Shown here: positions 16,895 to 25,608 of the stretch, piece after piece
Numbering within the stretch: the first letter of the stretch is position 1
Layout: each line of letters begins with the position of its first letter
Origin: Planctomycetaceae bacterium
GTDB taxonomy: Bacteria; Planctomycetota; Planctomycetia; Planctomycetales; Planctomycetaceae
Length of the DNA: 53,653 nt
Direction of reading: 5' to 3'
Assembly (NCBI GenBank): GCA_021732415.1
Contig: JAKFVC010000108.1
Location: forward strand, 1-53,653
Notes under the pieces: model-generated
What the model was told of the DNA's origin: nothing
Databases searched by the model: none
The model's input: the letters and a program-made list of their open reading frames with translations, nothing else
Translations under genes and position numbers: made by a program

Positions 16895-17941
16895 TTACTT
16901 CTCGCCGCAAGCGACGAGTGCCATGACGGCGAACGCGCTTCCGGCGTGGCTGATGAAATGCTCGTTGTCCTTGTTTAGCGAGCGTGTGTACCAACGCCCG
17001 CTGGCCCGCTGATGGCTCTTGAGCCAGGTGACGCCACGCGCGACGGCCGGCTCATTAGCAGCCACCCCGGCCCGGCGTAGCACGAAGACTATGAAACCTG
17101 TCCCGTATCCATCGCTGGCTTCGAGGTCCTGGTCTTTCCCGTCTGCCCGTTTCCACGGATAGAGCCTGGAAAACGCCCAGCCGCCAGTCGGTCGCTCGGC
17201 CGCCAGCAATTCCTGGACGCACGCCTTTTGTTCCGCTACCGTCAGCAGGCCGCTGACGTAAGTGGAAGCCCAGAGGATCATCGCCTTGTGGTGCAGATCG
17301 GGCGGGGGATTGTTCTTGAGGTACAGCCGAATTTTCGCCAGTCCAGCCTGGGCCGCCGGCGTCTGGGCGTAATCGTCCGGCGCGGCACCGGTGGCGATCG
17401 CCGCCAGGGTGACACCATAGTGTTCGTCGGACTCCATCGGCGGCCAGCCACAGCGCGTCGGCCATTTCCAGTCGCCCGTCTCGCGTTGCAACGTCCACAT
17501 CCGATCGAGAGCCACACGTGTCAGCGGATGCAGCTTCTTCGTCGTGGCAGAATCATTCAGCGCCAATGCCGCCGCGATGGCCACGACCTCGGCGTCGAAT
17601 CGTGGCCCGACTTCCTCCCAGCGCAAACTAATGAGCGATTCTGCGAATTTTCGGACTTCGCGATGGGCCGGAGCATCAGGAGAGATCGACGGCCGCGCGA
17701 TCAGGTACGAAATGTTGGTGTGGCAAGTGAAACATTGCCACGACTCTTGCCAGTCGAGCGACGCCGAATCGAGAAATTGTGCCGCCTGCCCCAGCGAGAA
17801 CTCCTTCGCGAACGGCTCATCAACCGAGTTCGGTCGCGGTGCCACCAAGTTCTCCAAGGTGACTGGCTCAGCCCCCTGCAGCGATGCGACGGTACTCAGA
17901 AGCACCGCAACACCACCCAACCACGCTCTAGCGATTGTCAT
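16895..17941 (-). CDS. Secreted squalene-cyclase-like alpha/alpha-toroid protein with a haem c motif
   Basis: A 348-residue protein with signal peptide (WLGGVAVLLSTVASLQGAEP). A single CFTCH motif at about residue 69, inside WQESWQCFTCHTNISYL, fits covalent haem c attachment. The rest consists of helical repeats like those of squalene-hopene cyclases and prenyltransferases: LQRETGDWKWPTRCGWPP, ERPTGGWAFSRL and HQRASGRWYTRSL resemble QW motifs. The cyclase DxDD motif is not seen, so hopanoid cyclisation is unlikely; periplasmic toroid proteins of this kind are frequent in Planctomycetes and uncharacterised. The gene stands alone, preceded by a ~300-bp gap (17942-18255). Confidence 0.85.
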   Translation of the reverse strand: MTIARAWLGGVAVLLSTVASLQGAEPVTLENLVAPRPNSVDEPFAKEFSLGQAAQFLDSASLDWQESWQCFTCHTNISYLIARPSISPDAPAHREVRKFAESLISLRWEEVGPRFDAEVVAIAAALALNDSATTKKLHPLTRVALDRMWTLQRETGDWKWPTRCGWPPMESDEHYGVTLAAIATGAAPDDYAQTPAAQAGLAKIRLYLKNNPPPDLHHKAMILWASTYVSGLLTVAEQKACVQELLAAERPTGGWAFSRLYPWKRADGKDQDLEASDGYGTGFIVFVLRRAGVAANEPAVARGVTWLKSHQRASGRWYTRSLNKDNEHFISHAGSAFAVMALVACGEK

Positions 17942-18030
17942 GGAATTCGTCCTTCTCTGGGGTTTGCGTGACCGAAATCGGCTAGCACGACGCTCAGGTG
18001 AATGAGATCAGTGGAAACTCTTCCACAGTG

Positions 18031-18195
18031 TTACAGACCCGAAGTCTCGACAATTGCACGGAGTTCCCAATGAGGATTATCAAAGAACTGGGTCGCGTTG
18101 GGAAGTTTGACTTCAATTTGTGCTGAACTGCCTTGGTTAACGACCGCTCCGACGATGGGATGGAGCCGAGCATCCCTGAGTCGTCCACTGAGATC
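18031..18195 (-). pseudogene. Possible C-terminal remnant of a decayed gene
   Basis: In the 17942-18255 gap, a minus-strand frame of 54 codons without a start reads RLHPIVGAVVNQGSSAQIEV then KLPNATQFFDNPHWELRAIV and ends ETSGL-stop. The composition is protein-like and lacks a good initiation codon, as expected of the tail of a lost gene. No family is recognised. Confidence 0.3.
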
Positions 18196-18255
18196 TTACG
18201 ACATTCGGTCGAGGTATCACATATCGCCACTATGCCCATCGCGAACCGTTGGCGT

Positions 18256-19299
18256 TTATTCTGGCTGCGTTCCCGGTGGCGTTGCCGTGCCATCATCGTA
18301 ATCCGCGAGCCACGCCAGTGCAGTGTCCCGGTAACGACCCAGGCCCTTGTAAGCCACGAGCGCGGGGTGCAGGTCTCTCAAGACGCGGTGCATGCGGCGG
18401 CCCCATTTGGGGATGGTCACCATTTCCCGCAGACTCATCAGAAAGCCGCGAATGCTGAAGACGATGGCATTGCTGCGCGGTAGCCGCCACAGCGCCTGCA
18501 GTTCGACTCGCAAATGAGCCAGGTCGCCGACGTTGTCCAGTGTCACACCGGCCCGGTCGGGACCCCAGACTGGATACTGCTCGGGTGACGTATCGAATCG
18601 GGGGTTGATTGTCATCGTCCAATTCAGACGCCTGACGGGGTTCCCCAACTGCAGATTCATCAGCAACTTCAGCGCCCGATCGAAGACGCCCAATTCCGGC
18701 GCGAGCGGGACCGGGCCATGCCACTCGCGAAAGTTCATCCCCAAATCAAAATTCAGCGACCAGTCGGCCTGGGTCGTGACCATGCCGGCATCGAGCCACA
18801 GGTTTCCATTCCGTTGATCGAGTACGCACCAATCCCCTTGAGTCTGGCGTGTGATATATTCCAAAGGCTCCTGAGGCAGCGTCGCAGGATCGCCGAACGT
18901 AAACGTATCATCGCGGCCCAACGGACGATTGATCCAGCGCCAACGATTCCCGTCACGCTGCAACTCGAAGTGTTCGGGATAGTCGCGAGACAAATGGCTG
19001 GTGATGAGCTCGAGTACGTCCCACTGGGCCGCCATCATGTGCGGCAGCGCCAGATAGCGATGCGTGGTCGTCGCCAGGGCAATCTCTCGCTCACGGCATT
19101 CGGCGACATAGTGTTCATCAATATCGATAGGAAATTCATAACACGATCCACCGGGCCCCGGCAGGTGCGGTTCGACATTGACCGAATACATGAAGGTATC
19201 CTGGTCGAACGGGAACGGAAATCGGCGAATGGCCGCGGGACTGTTTCCATAGTGAAACGGTGCCCGAAAGGATTCGTCTGGCTTAAATGCCGTTTCCAT
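18256..19299 (-). CDS. Haem-dependent oxidative N-demethylase alpha subunit (DUF3445), probable dimethylamine monooxygenase
   Basis: A 347-residue cytoplasmic protein of the DUF3445/HODM-alpha family: the N-terminus contains FPFDQDTFMYSVNVEPHLP, and the C-terminal half has LRVELQALWRLPRSNAIVFS and ALVAYKGLGRYRDTALAWL, both family hallmarks. In characterised homologues this PAS-fold subunit binds haem and oxidatively demethylates dimethylamine to methylamine and formaldehyde with O2 and NAD(P)H. It is the last gene of an operon with the reductase (30 bp upstream) and the DmmA-like subunit, which strongly supports the call. I see no methylamine- or formaldehyde-oxidising genes nearby. Confidence 0.85.
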   Translation of the reverse strand: METAFKPDESFRAPFHYGNSPAAIRRFPFPFDQDTFMYSVNVEPHLPGPGGSCYEFPIDIDEHYVAECREREIALATTTHRYLALPHMMAAQWDVLELITSHLSRDYPEHFELQRDGNRWRWINRPLGRDDTFTFGDPATLPQEPLEYITRQTQGDWCVLDQRNGNLWLDAGMVTTQADWSLNFDLGMNFREWHGPVPLAPELGVFDRALKLLMNLQLGNPVRRLNWTMTINPRFDTSPEQYPVWGPDRAGVTLDNVGDLAHLRVELQALWRLPRSNAIVFSIRGFLMSLREMVTIPKWGRRMHRVLRDLHPALVAYKGLGRYRDTALAWLADYDDGTATPPGTQPE

Positions 19300-19328
19300 C
19301 TAGGTCGTCCTCTAAGAATCCTGGCCAT

Positions 19329-20291
19329 TCACCAATCCAAAACGAGCCGTTTGCATTTCGCACGGGAGACGCAGGGCATGATCTTCCTACCACTAATCCG
19401 GTCTTCTGCAGTCAGCCAATGGTCGTTGTGGATCAGTTCGCCATCGAGCTCCACGACATTCAGCTCACAGCGTCCACACGCTCCACTGCGGCAAAGGTAC
19501 GGCGCGTCGATACCGGCCGCTTCCAACGCTTCCAACAGACTTTGTTCTGCGGAGACCTGGACGGTCTGCTCGGATTTTGCCAGATGCACCTCAAACGCCA
19601 CACCGACTGGCGGGGGAGCAAACTGCTCGGTATGCAGATGACTCTCGGGCCAGCCGGCTGCTCGGGCCGATTCGAAAGCTTCCACGGTCATCTGACTTGG
19701 ACCGCAGACATACAAATGTGTCCCCAGCGGCTGCTGGCCAACGAGCGTCGCAAAGTCGATTCGCTGGCCAGCCGCGGTATCGTACAAGCGGACCCGATCG
19801 CCGTGCCGTTTACTTAGCCAAGTGCCAAAACACGCGTGCTCCGTTCCACGAAAGCTGTAATGCAATTCCCAGTCGATAGGACCGGCGGACAGATCATCGA
19901 TCATGGCGAGGACGGGCGTGATACCCACCCCGCCCGCGATCAGAATCTGCTTGCGGGCCAGCTTCGACAGCGGAAACAGGTTGATCGGATGCGAGATTTC
20001 CAGCCGCGTGCCCACGGTCACGAGTTGGTGCATGAACAGCGAACCGCCACGGCCCTGATCATCGCGCCGGACAGCGATCTCATAAGAGTCCAGATTGCGG
20101 GGCGAACCCAGCAACGAATACGGGTTGCGAAATGTTCGCTCGCCGCCGCGCATGACCACTGTCACATGGCATCCGCCAGAAAACGGCGGCAATAAGCCCC
20201 CGGAGATCTTGCGAAGCGTAAACCGCTTGATCAGAGGCGTTACGTCCTCGATTGCGGCCACGACGACCTCGATGCTGTCCACCGTCTTCAT
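19329..20291 (-). CDS. HODM beta subunit / phthalate-dioxygenase-reductase-type NAD(P)H:ferredoxin oxidoreductase
   Basis: A 320-residue protein from ATG 20291, whose start overlaps the preceding stop as ATGA, which fixes it. Domains in order: flavin-binding barrel (RNPYSLLGSP, about residues 55-64), NAD-binding domain (ILIAGGVGITPVLAM, 116-130, and YVCGPSQM), and a C-terminal plant-type 2Fe-2S ferredoxin with ligands Cys267, Cys272, Cys275 and Cys307. This is the layout of oxygenase reductases such as the HODM beta subunit, which feeds electrons from NAD(P)H to the haem subunit encoded just downstream. A stand-alone reductase for another oxygenase is unlikely given the overlap with the DmmA-like gene. 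Confidence 0.9.
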   Translation of the reverse strand: MKTVDSIEVVVAAIEDVTPLIKRFTLRKISGGLLPPFSGGCHVTVVMRGGERTFRNPYSLLGSPRNLDSYEIAVRRDDQGRGGSLFMHQLVTVGTRLEISHPINLFPLSKLARKQILIAGGVGITPVLAMIDDLSAGPIDWELHYSFRGTEHACFGTWLSKRHGDRVRLYDTAAGQRIDFATLVGQQPLGTHLYVCGPSQMTVEAFESARAAGWPESHLHTEQFAPPPVGVAFEVHLAKSEQTVQVSAEQSLLEALEAAGIDAPYLCRSGACGRCELNVVELDGELIHNDHWLTAEDRISGRKIMPCVSRAKCKRLVLDW

Positions 20292-20887
20292 CCAAATCCC
20301 TCGCGTAATTCCGGCAGGCAGCCGGGGACCTCCGCATCGGCCATCCCCCCCATGAACGCAGCCAGCCGCCGCGAATAATGGTCGCGCACCAACAGGTGCC
20401 GGCCGCAGCCTCGGCAAAGCACAATATTGGTTGTGACGTCGTCCTGAGACGTCTGGCAATGCACGCAGAAGACGCGCCGCGCGCTCGAGCCTTGATGTTC
20501 GCGTTGGAGTTCATCGCTCTGCAGATTGTATCGAGCCGCCACTTGTTCCGCCGCACCGATGAAGCCTTCCGATCCCGCGACGTACAGTCGAGTCCCCATC
20601 AGCGACTGTTCCAGGACCTCATCGAGCATCTGCAAGGCGGCGACTTGCGTCGTCAGCACTTTCAGTTGACGCCAGCCGCAGCCGGCGAGTTCTTCGCTCA
20701 GATCACACCCGGTCAGCGATTCTCCGGTGTAAATCACGCGAATCTCTGCGGACTCCGGCAGTTCCGGTCGTACTCGCAGCAACGCGAGACCCCCATCGCC
20801 CTGGCCCACAAACAGATGGAACCGGCCGCTGGGATCAAACCTCAACTGCTGGTACTGAGGTCGACTTTTGACATCCGGCACGAGCAT
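20288..20887 (-). CDS. DmmA-like dimethylamine monooxygenase subunit
   Basis: A 199-residue protein from ATG 20887, with a good GGGAGG ribosome binding site 7 nt upstream. It resembles the DmmA-like family: an N-terminal domain with IRVIYTGESLTGCDLS, a reductase-like segment ALMQMLDE/GTRLYVAGSEGFIGAA, and a C-terminal zinc-ribbon-like domain with CVHCQ and CRGCG pairs ending in HYSRRLAAFMG. Its job in the oxygenase complex is not certain. The stop overlaps the start of the reductase gene by 4 bp, so translation is coupled. A longer frame reaching 20995 is Lys/Arg/Pro-rich and antisense-like, and it overlaps the preceding gene, so I rejected it. Confidence 0.8.
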   Translation of the reverse strand: MLVPDVKSRPQYQQLRFDPSGRFHLFVGQGDGGLALLRVRPELPESAEIRVIYTGESLTGCDLSEELAGCGWRQLKVLTTQVAALQMLDEVLEQSLMGTRLYVAGSEGFIGAAEQVAARYNLQSDELQREHQGSSARRVFCVHCQTSQDDVTTNIVLCRGCGRHLLVRDHYSRRLAAFMGGMADAEVPGCLPELREGFG

Positions 20888-20912
20888 CGACCAGCCTCCC
20901 TTTAATGGTTGA

Positions 20913-21614
20913 CTACTTGCTCTCCTTGTTGTCGTTTGAGGCGGGAGCGTCTTTGGCTTTGGCGGCCTCCGCGGCCTTCTTCTTGGCTTCTTCATTCATG
21001 ATTAAGAACGGATTGGGTTTGAGTTCAACCTTTTTGACCGTTTGCAAATAGTCGAGCACGTTCGCCGATTTCTCGCCCCCCACTTGGGCATGAAAGTGCA
21101 GCGAGAATCCATGCGGCCCTTTGACGTCAATCAGCTTCGGCTGGTGCGTGATCAGGGTGCGGACCACGTCAACCTGTCCCAGCATGGCGGAACAAAAGAT
21201 ATCGGGGCGAGCACCCTGTTCGAGCAACAGTTCCACGATGTCGTGCCGGCCGCAATGTGACGCCGCTCCGAGCCCGCTTTCCCAGTCGTTGGCGCCCCAA
21301 TTCATGATCGCCAGCACCAGTGCCGGCTCTTTCGTCAACAGTTTTTTCACCATTTCGAGATCGGTGTGCGCGAACATGACAAAGTCCTGGATCAGCAACC
21401 GATTGATCTGCGCATTCTTCCATTTCGGCTGAAACTTGGGCGCCGGATAGTCGCGTTCGAAAGGTGCTTCACGTGGCCCTAGTGGCAGGGATGCACTTGC
21501 CGGCGGGACCTCGGCGGCTGGCTTGTCCTCTGCCCGCAGCGCGGCGGCCGAAGAAATGAACGCTCCTGCCGACAGGGCGGCGAACGATCGACGGGAATAC
21601 TTGTCGGTGTTCAT
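20913..21614 (-). CDS. Exported ankyrin-repeat protein with Tat-like signal
   Basis: A 233-residue protein from ATG 21614. MNTDKYSRRSFAALSAGAFISSAAALRAE is a twin-arginine signal (SRRSFAA). Ankyrin repeats occupy about residues 80-170 (LEMVKKLLTKEPALV, GLGAASHCGRHDIVELLLEQ, MLGQVDVVRTLITHQPKLID). The tail is Lys/Ala/Glu-rich (AKKKAAEAAKAKDAP) and probably disordered. It is 25 bp upstream of the DmmA-like gene on the same strand, so it is probably the first gene of the demethylase operon. That is unexpected, because the other products are cytoplasmic. Planctomycetes have many such exported ankyrin proteins of unknown role. Confidence 0.85.
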   Translation of the reverse strand: MNTDKYSRRSFAALSAGAFISSAAALRAEDKPAAEVPPASASLPLGPREAPFERDYPAPKFQPKWKNAQINRLLIQDFVMFAHTDLEMVKKLLTKEPALVLAIMNWGANDWESGLGAASHCGRHDIVELLLEQGARPDIFCSAMLGQVDVVRTLITHQPKLIDVKGPHGFSLHFHAQVGGEKSANVLDYLQTVKKVELKPNPFLIMNEEAKKKAAEAAKAKDAPASNDNKESK

Positions 21615-21732
21615 GAAAATCAAATCCTAAACACGAGACTCTGCGTGAAACGGGACGCCTCGATTGTAATCATTCTTGAAGCACAGCGTAATTGAATTGC
21701 GGCGAGTCGCGCGCAGGAGGCGACGTTCGTGA

Positions 21733-22584
21733 GGTAGTAGACCGCTTCAGCGATTTGACCGACTCACTTGCTCGAATGCTGCTGGCAATTCCACGACCGC
21801 AAGTCGCTCATTCCAGGTCGATTCGACGCCGCCGGTGGTCATCATTACCAGCGGGGTCGGCGGAAACACCAGCACTCCCAGCTTCATTCTGAGCGCCAAC
21901 GAACCGGTCGTCTTCGAGTGCCGCGTCGACGACGGCGAATTCGTTCCCAGCTTAACGCCGTTCACGACGCCCTCTCTGCCCGATGGTGACTATGTCCTGG
22001 AGGTTCGCGCCACCGACGCCGCAGGCAATGTGGGCACCGCCACTCACCAGTTCACGATCGACACCGCGCCCGCCACGCTGACGTCGATTGACGTCACCCC
22101 AATTAATCCGGACGTTGCCATCGGCCTCACGCAGCAGTTCAGCGCCGCGGGCCTATTCAGCGACGGTTCGTCGCAGGACCTGACCAGCAGCGTGACCTGG
22201 GCATCAAGCCACCCTGCAATCGCGACGATCTCCAGCACGGGATTGGCCGGGACCCTGGCCGCTGGCACGAGCCTGATTTCGGCGTCGCGGGACGGCGTCC
22301 TCGGCACGACGTCGCTGACCGTCCTGTCAGTGGATGACCAATTGGCAATTCTGCGGGCCCGGGTGATCGCCTTCCGCTCTGAATGCGTGCTCACTCGGGG
22401 CCAAGCCCATTCCCTGCTTGCCAGGCTGAATCTCAAAGGCAACGACCGTGACGTGCATAAGGTCGAGGCCTTCCTCAAGAAAGTGCACTCCCAGGCCCGG
22501 GCTGGCATTTTTACGCAAGTGCAGGCAGACTCGCTATTGGGGCCTGGCAGCATCCTGCTGTTGACTGTGCAGCGGCGCAGCTAG
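21733..22584 (+). pseudogene. 5'-truncated remnant of an Ig-like surface protein (Ig-like, Big_2, FIMAH-like)
   Basis: Protein-like sequence begins abruptly near 21763 without a start codon, in the middle of an Ig-type domain (NAAGNSTTASRSFQVDSTPP). A second Ig-like domain follows (FECRVDDGEF ... ATDAAGNVGTATHQFTID), then a Big_2 domain (LTSIDVTPINPDVAIGLTQQ ... VTWASSHPAIATIS), then a C-terminal helical segment resembling FIMAH domains (SLLARLNLKGNDRDVHKVEA). Such arrays belong to very large secreted or surface proteins. Only the last ~270 residues remain, so the gene is probably dead. A GTG at 21835 gives an intact 249-residue frame, but it would start within a domain. Confidence 0.65.
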
Positions 22585-22605
22585 GAACCCCGTTCTACGA
22601 GCGAT

Positions 22606-22780
22606 TAGAGCGGTTTCACTTAATATTTACCCATCTGGAACACGTTTGAGAGTATGAGAGTGCGCGAGTATCGTAGTAAGAGGGCCGGAATTCAATTGGA
22701 CTTTTCTTTACTCTCATACCCTCACACACTGGTACTCTCATACTTTCAGTCGGCGCAAACCATTTGTTAAAGCGCGATAA
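22606..22780. repeat. Dispersed palindromic repeat family, copy C
   Basis: TAGAGCGGTTTCACTTAA at the left, then GAGAGTATGAGAGTGCGCGAG, a centre with CCGGAATTCAATTGGAC, then CTCTCATACCCTCACACACT and CTTTCAGTCGGCGCAAA, closing with TTAAAGCGCGATAA. It shares nearly all blocks in order with copy D at 44056-44230. It lies between the Ig-like remnant and corA. Confidence 0.85.
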
Positions 22781-22801
22781 CTGTGATTCATCCTCATTGG
22801 A

Positions 22802-23842
22802 GTGCAAGTCTTGCTACACGGTAGCTCTGAACAACCCTCGGGACCGCCGCCCAAGCCGCCCCGGTCAGGCGTCATTAACTCGGCTGCTTATTTCAATGGC
22901 GAGCGCGTCGCGGACGTCCCGGTGGCCGACCTGGGCGACGCCTGGCGGTACTCCGATCGCTTTATCTGGGTGGGGCTCTACGAGCCCAGCGAGCAACTGC
23001 TGCTGCATATTCAGGAAGCCTTTGGACTGCATGATCTGGCAATTGAGGATGCGCATCGAGCCCACCAGCGTCCGAAACTGGAGCTTTACAAGAACTCGAT
23101 ATTCGTTGTCTTGCGCACAGCACGCCTGTCTGAAGAAGGGGAGCACCGCATCGAGTTTGGTGAGACACATGTGTTCCTGGGGCCGCGCTACGTCGTGACG
23201 GTGCGGCACGGTTCGCTCAATTCGCATGTGGGTCTAAGAACCCGGTGTGAAGCCACCCCCGAGTTATTGGCGAAGGGCGAGGGTTTTGTTCTGCACGCCC
23301 TGATGGACTTTATCGTGGATCAGTATTTTCCTGTGGTCGATTCGCTCGAGCGTGAGCTCGACGAACTGGAGGAGCAAATCTTTAGTGGCAAATTTGTCCG
23401 CAGTGTCACAGCCAGACTGTATCACCTGCGGCGGGATTTGCTGTCGTTGAAACAAGCCCTCACTCCGTTACAGGATGTTTCGTCGTATCTTTTGCGGATG
23501 GACTCACCATTGCTACCGGCGGACACTCGGCCGTATTTTCAGGACGTCCACGACCATGTCATTCGCATCACGGGCACGATCGACAATTTGCAGCAGATGT
23601 CCCAACTGGCGCTGGAATCGAACTTGGCCCTGATCTCCGTGGCCCAGAATGACGACACGAAGCGGCTGGCCGCCTGGGCTGCCATTCTGGCCGTGCCCAC
23701 GATGATCGCCGGCTTGTATGGTATGAATTTCAAGTTCATGCCGGAAACGGAATGGTCTTATGGCTATCCCGTCGCCATTCTCGTGATGTGCAGCATTTGC
23801 GTACTGCTGTATCGATGGTTCCGCAAGGTCGGGTGGTTGTAG
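22802..23842 (+). CDS. corA: CorA-type magnesium/cobalt transporter
   Basis: A 346-residue protein. The long N-terminal cytoplasmic part (FIWVGLYEPSEQLLLHIQEA, HDLAIEDAHRAHQRPKLELY) and the stalk helix with LDELEEQIFSG match CorA. Two C-terminal membrane helices follow; the first ends with the selectivity motif YGMNF in MIAGLYGMNFKFMPE, and the protein ends with a basic tail (YRWFRKVGWL). CorA forms pentamers that import Mg2+ and sometimes Co2+ or Ni2+. The start is uncertain: the frame opens with GTG at 22802, shortly after repeat copy C, and no strong ribosome binding site is visible. Confidence 0.93.
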   Translation: MQVLLHGSSEQPSGPPPKPPRSGVINSAAYFNGERVADVPVADLGDAWRYSDRFIWVGLYEPSEQLLLHIQEAFGLHDLAIEDAHRAHQRPKLELYKNSIFVVLRTARLSEEGEHRIEFGETHVFLGPRYVVTVRHGSLNSHVGLRTRCEATPELLAKGEGFVLHALMDFIVDQYFPVVDSLERELDELEEQIFSGKFVRSVTARLYHLRRDLLSLKQALTPLQDVSSYLLRMDSPLLPADTRPYFQDVHDHVIRITGTIDNLQQMSQLALESNLALISVAQNDDTKRLAAWAAILAVPTMIAGLYGMNFKFMPETEWSYGYPVAILVMCSICVLLYRWFRKVGWL

Positions 23843-23892
23843 ACTTTCCACGCGGTGCTTGGCCGCTAGAGCTTCGTCAAAGCCAGGAATTG

Positions 23893-23966
23893 GGGTGCCA
23901 CTGGCTCTGCCAGTGCTTTGCCGGACAGTCGAAAGACGAGCGGCACTGGCAGAGCCAGTGGCACCC
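23893..23966. terminator. Perfect 24-bp inverted repeat between convergent genes
   Basis: Arms 23893-23916 and 23943-23966 are exact complements (GGGTGCCACTGGCTCTGCCA and on), with a 26-nt loop. The hairpin lies 50 bp after the corA stop and on the 3' side of the minus-strand sialidase-like gene, so it could terminate transcription from both sides; a repeat element is the alternative. The rest of 23843-24312 holds no gene. At 24021-24063 there is a low-complexity run (CTCTTTGAACTCTTCGAATT) related to the 3' end of the ATPase gene near 40231-40284. Confidence 0.55.
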
Positions 23967-24312
23967 AACCCAAAGCTTAAGGTGTGACACAGCTGTCGTC
24001 GCCAACCGAAACCGCTGCGACCTCTTTGAACTCTTCGAATTCCTTGAACTCTTTACCCCTTCAAATAGCACTCACGTCCAGTTCGACTCGTGAGCGGCAC
24101 GGCGCTACCCGAACTATCCGAGCCCTTGACTGTGGCCACGCGGGCTGTATCGCAAATCACTTCGTGTCGTCTCGGTGCAGAGAGGACCTTGGATTTATTC
24201 TCACGGAGCTGTGTCAAAGTTTTTGTCCAGGACGGTCTGAATCTGGCCGAGCCAAGTCTCTTGGTCGAACCAGAGCGGCTTGTAATCGATTCCGGTTGGT
24301 GTTGGCAACGAA

Positions 24313-25350
24313 TCACTTCGGCCACTCGCCATTGATAATGGGTTTCGGTATGAGCTTCGCCGGGTCGATGACTACGTGCTTCACGAGCTTTCGCTTCCAG
24401 GTATAGGTCGCATGCACCCGTCCGTCGCTGGCCTGAATAATTGCCGGATAGCTGAACTCCGACGCTCGCTCGTCTTCGAGCACGAGCGCTGCGCTCCACG
24501 CTTGGCCATCGGTGCTGACAGCGAGGTTGAGCGGGCTGCGACCTTTCGGTGCTATGTGATTGTAAATGAGAAGGTGACGTCCGTCTTGGAGGGTGACGGC
24601 ATCGGTGCCGGAGTTGGGGTTCGGCATCTCGAGCAACGTGGGCTGCGACCATGACGTGCCGTTGTCTGCGGAAGTTGTGGAGAAGAGTTTTCCCGATTGC
24701 GTGCGTCCGAGCGACATCAGCTTGACGCCGCCGAGGAACAGGATGCTGGGTTGAATCGACGGCGGTCCGCTTTCTGCCTGCGGCACTCTGACGAATTGCC
24801 ATGTCTGGCCGTTGTCGGTACTACGCTCGAAGTGGATTTGCCAGACCGGCTTGGGACTCAATCCTTCAGCACTGCTCCCGCAAAGAATGGTGCCATCGGC
24901 GAGTTGCACAGGCTTGTTTTTCACGGGGCCGATGATCTTGTCCGGCAGCCTGGTGGCCTCGCTCCACGTCGCGCCATGGTCGGTGCTCTTCTGCAGCATG
25001 CCCCACCATCCGCTGGGGTTGGGGCCGACTTTATAGAAGAGCAGCAGTGGACCTTGACGCGGTTGGAACAGCACTGGATTCCAGCACGGCCATGGCGTGC
25101 CTGCAGCGACTTTGACGGGCGAAGTCCATTTCCCATCGACATTTCGCGACGACCAGATGCAGACGTCCGGTTTACCTTCGTTAGTTCCGGCGAACCAAGC
25201 AGAGACGAGTCCCGCTTTGGTTTCGACGATGGTCGTCGCGTGACAACTCGGCACGGGGTTGGGGTCGAAGAGGAACTCCGACTTCAGAATCGCGGGATCG
25301 GCGGCCTGAGCGAAGGAGGTGGCGACGAGGGTGATAATGAGGAATTTCAT
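24313..25350 (-). CDS. Secreted sialidase-family (BNR/Asp-box) protein
   Basis: A 345-residue protein from ATG 25350; signal peptide MKFLIITLVATSFAQAAD. It reads as a six-bladed sialidase-type propeller: FVDPNPVPSCHATTIVET-like opening (FDPNPVPSCHATTIVE), WFAGTNEGKPDVCIWSSR, and Asp-box repeats STDHGATWSE, STDNGQTWQF and SADNGTSWSQ. Catalytic Tyr/Glu pairs cannot be assigned by eye, so sialidase activity is not assured; many planctomycete members probably act on other glycans. It stands alone on the minus strand, convergent with corA and divergent from the beta-helix gene. The upstream ATG at 25362 is less likely. Confidence 0.85.
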   Translation of the reverse strand: MKFLIITLVATSFAQAADPAILKSEFLFDPNPVPSCHATTIVETKAGLVSAWFAGTNEGKPDVCIWSSRNVDGKWTSPVKVAAGTPWPCWNPVLFQPRQGPLLLFYKVGPNPSGWWGMLQKSTDHGATWSEATRLPDKIIGPVKNKPVQLADGTILCGSSAEGLSPKPVWQIHFERSTDNGQTWQFVRVPQAESGPPSIQPSILFLGGVKLMSLGRTQSGKLFSTTSADNGTSWSQPTLLEMPNPNSGTDAVTLQDGRHLLIYNHIAPKGRSPLNLAVSTDGQAWSAALVLEDERASEFSYPAIIQASDGRVHATYTWKRKLVKHVVIDPAKLIPKPIINGEWPK

Positions 25351-25608
25351 AAGGATGTCCAATGATCGTCAACAGGCAGTTGCGGGTAAAGCTTTCCGAA
25401 GCAGTATAGTCCCGGGCCTTCTAGTTCGCGACTTGGTTGCCTCCACTTGTCAGACGTGCCAGCTCGCTGCTGCTGGCGGAAGCGCTTAGTGACTGTACAA
25501 TGGGCAGAGTCTGTTGACAGCACGTATTGTGGGAGTTCGTCATATCGGTTTTCTGATACATTCCTTGCACAACGCTTTCGTGATCACAAATCGGGAGTTC
25601 GAAGAGCA

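Noticed and set aside
18001-18296. 100-codon minus-strand gene with its own start in the gap after the DUF3445 gene
   Set aside because: The frame with a start codon has poor composition; the protein-like signal is in another phase that lacks a start and is listed as a possible remnant.
24053-24802. 249-codon minus-strand frame overlapping the sialidase-like gene
   Set aside because: It overlaps the supported gene in another phase and has an Arg/His/Gln-rich shadow composition.
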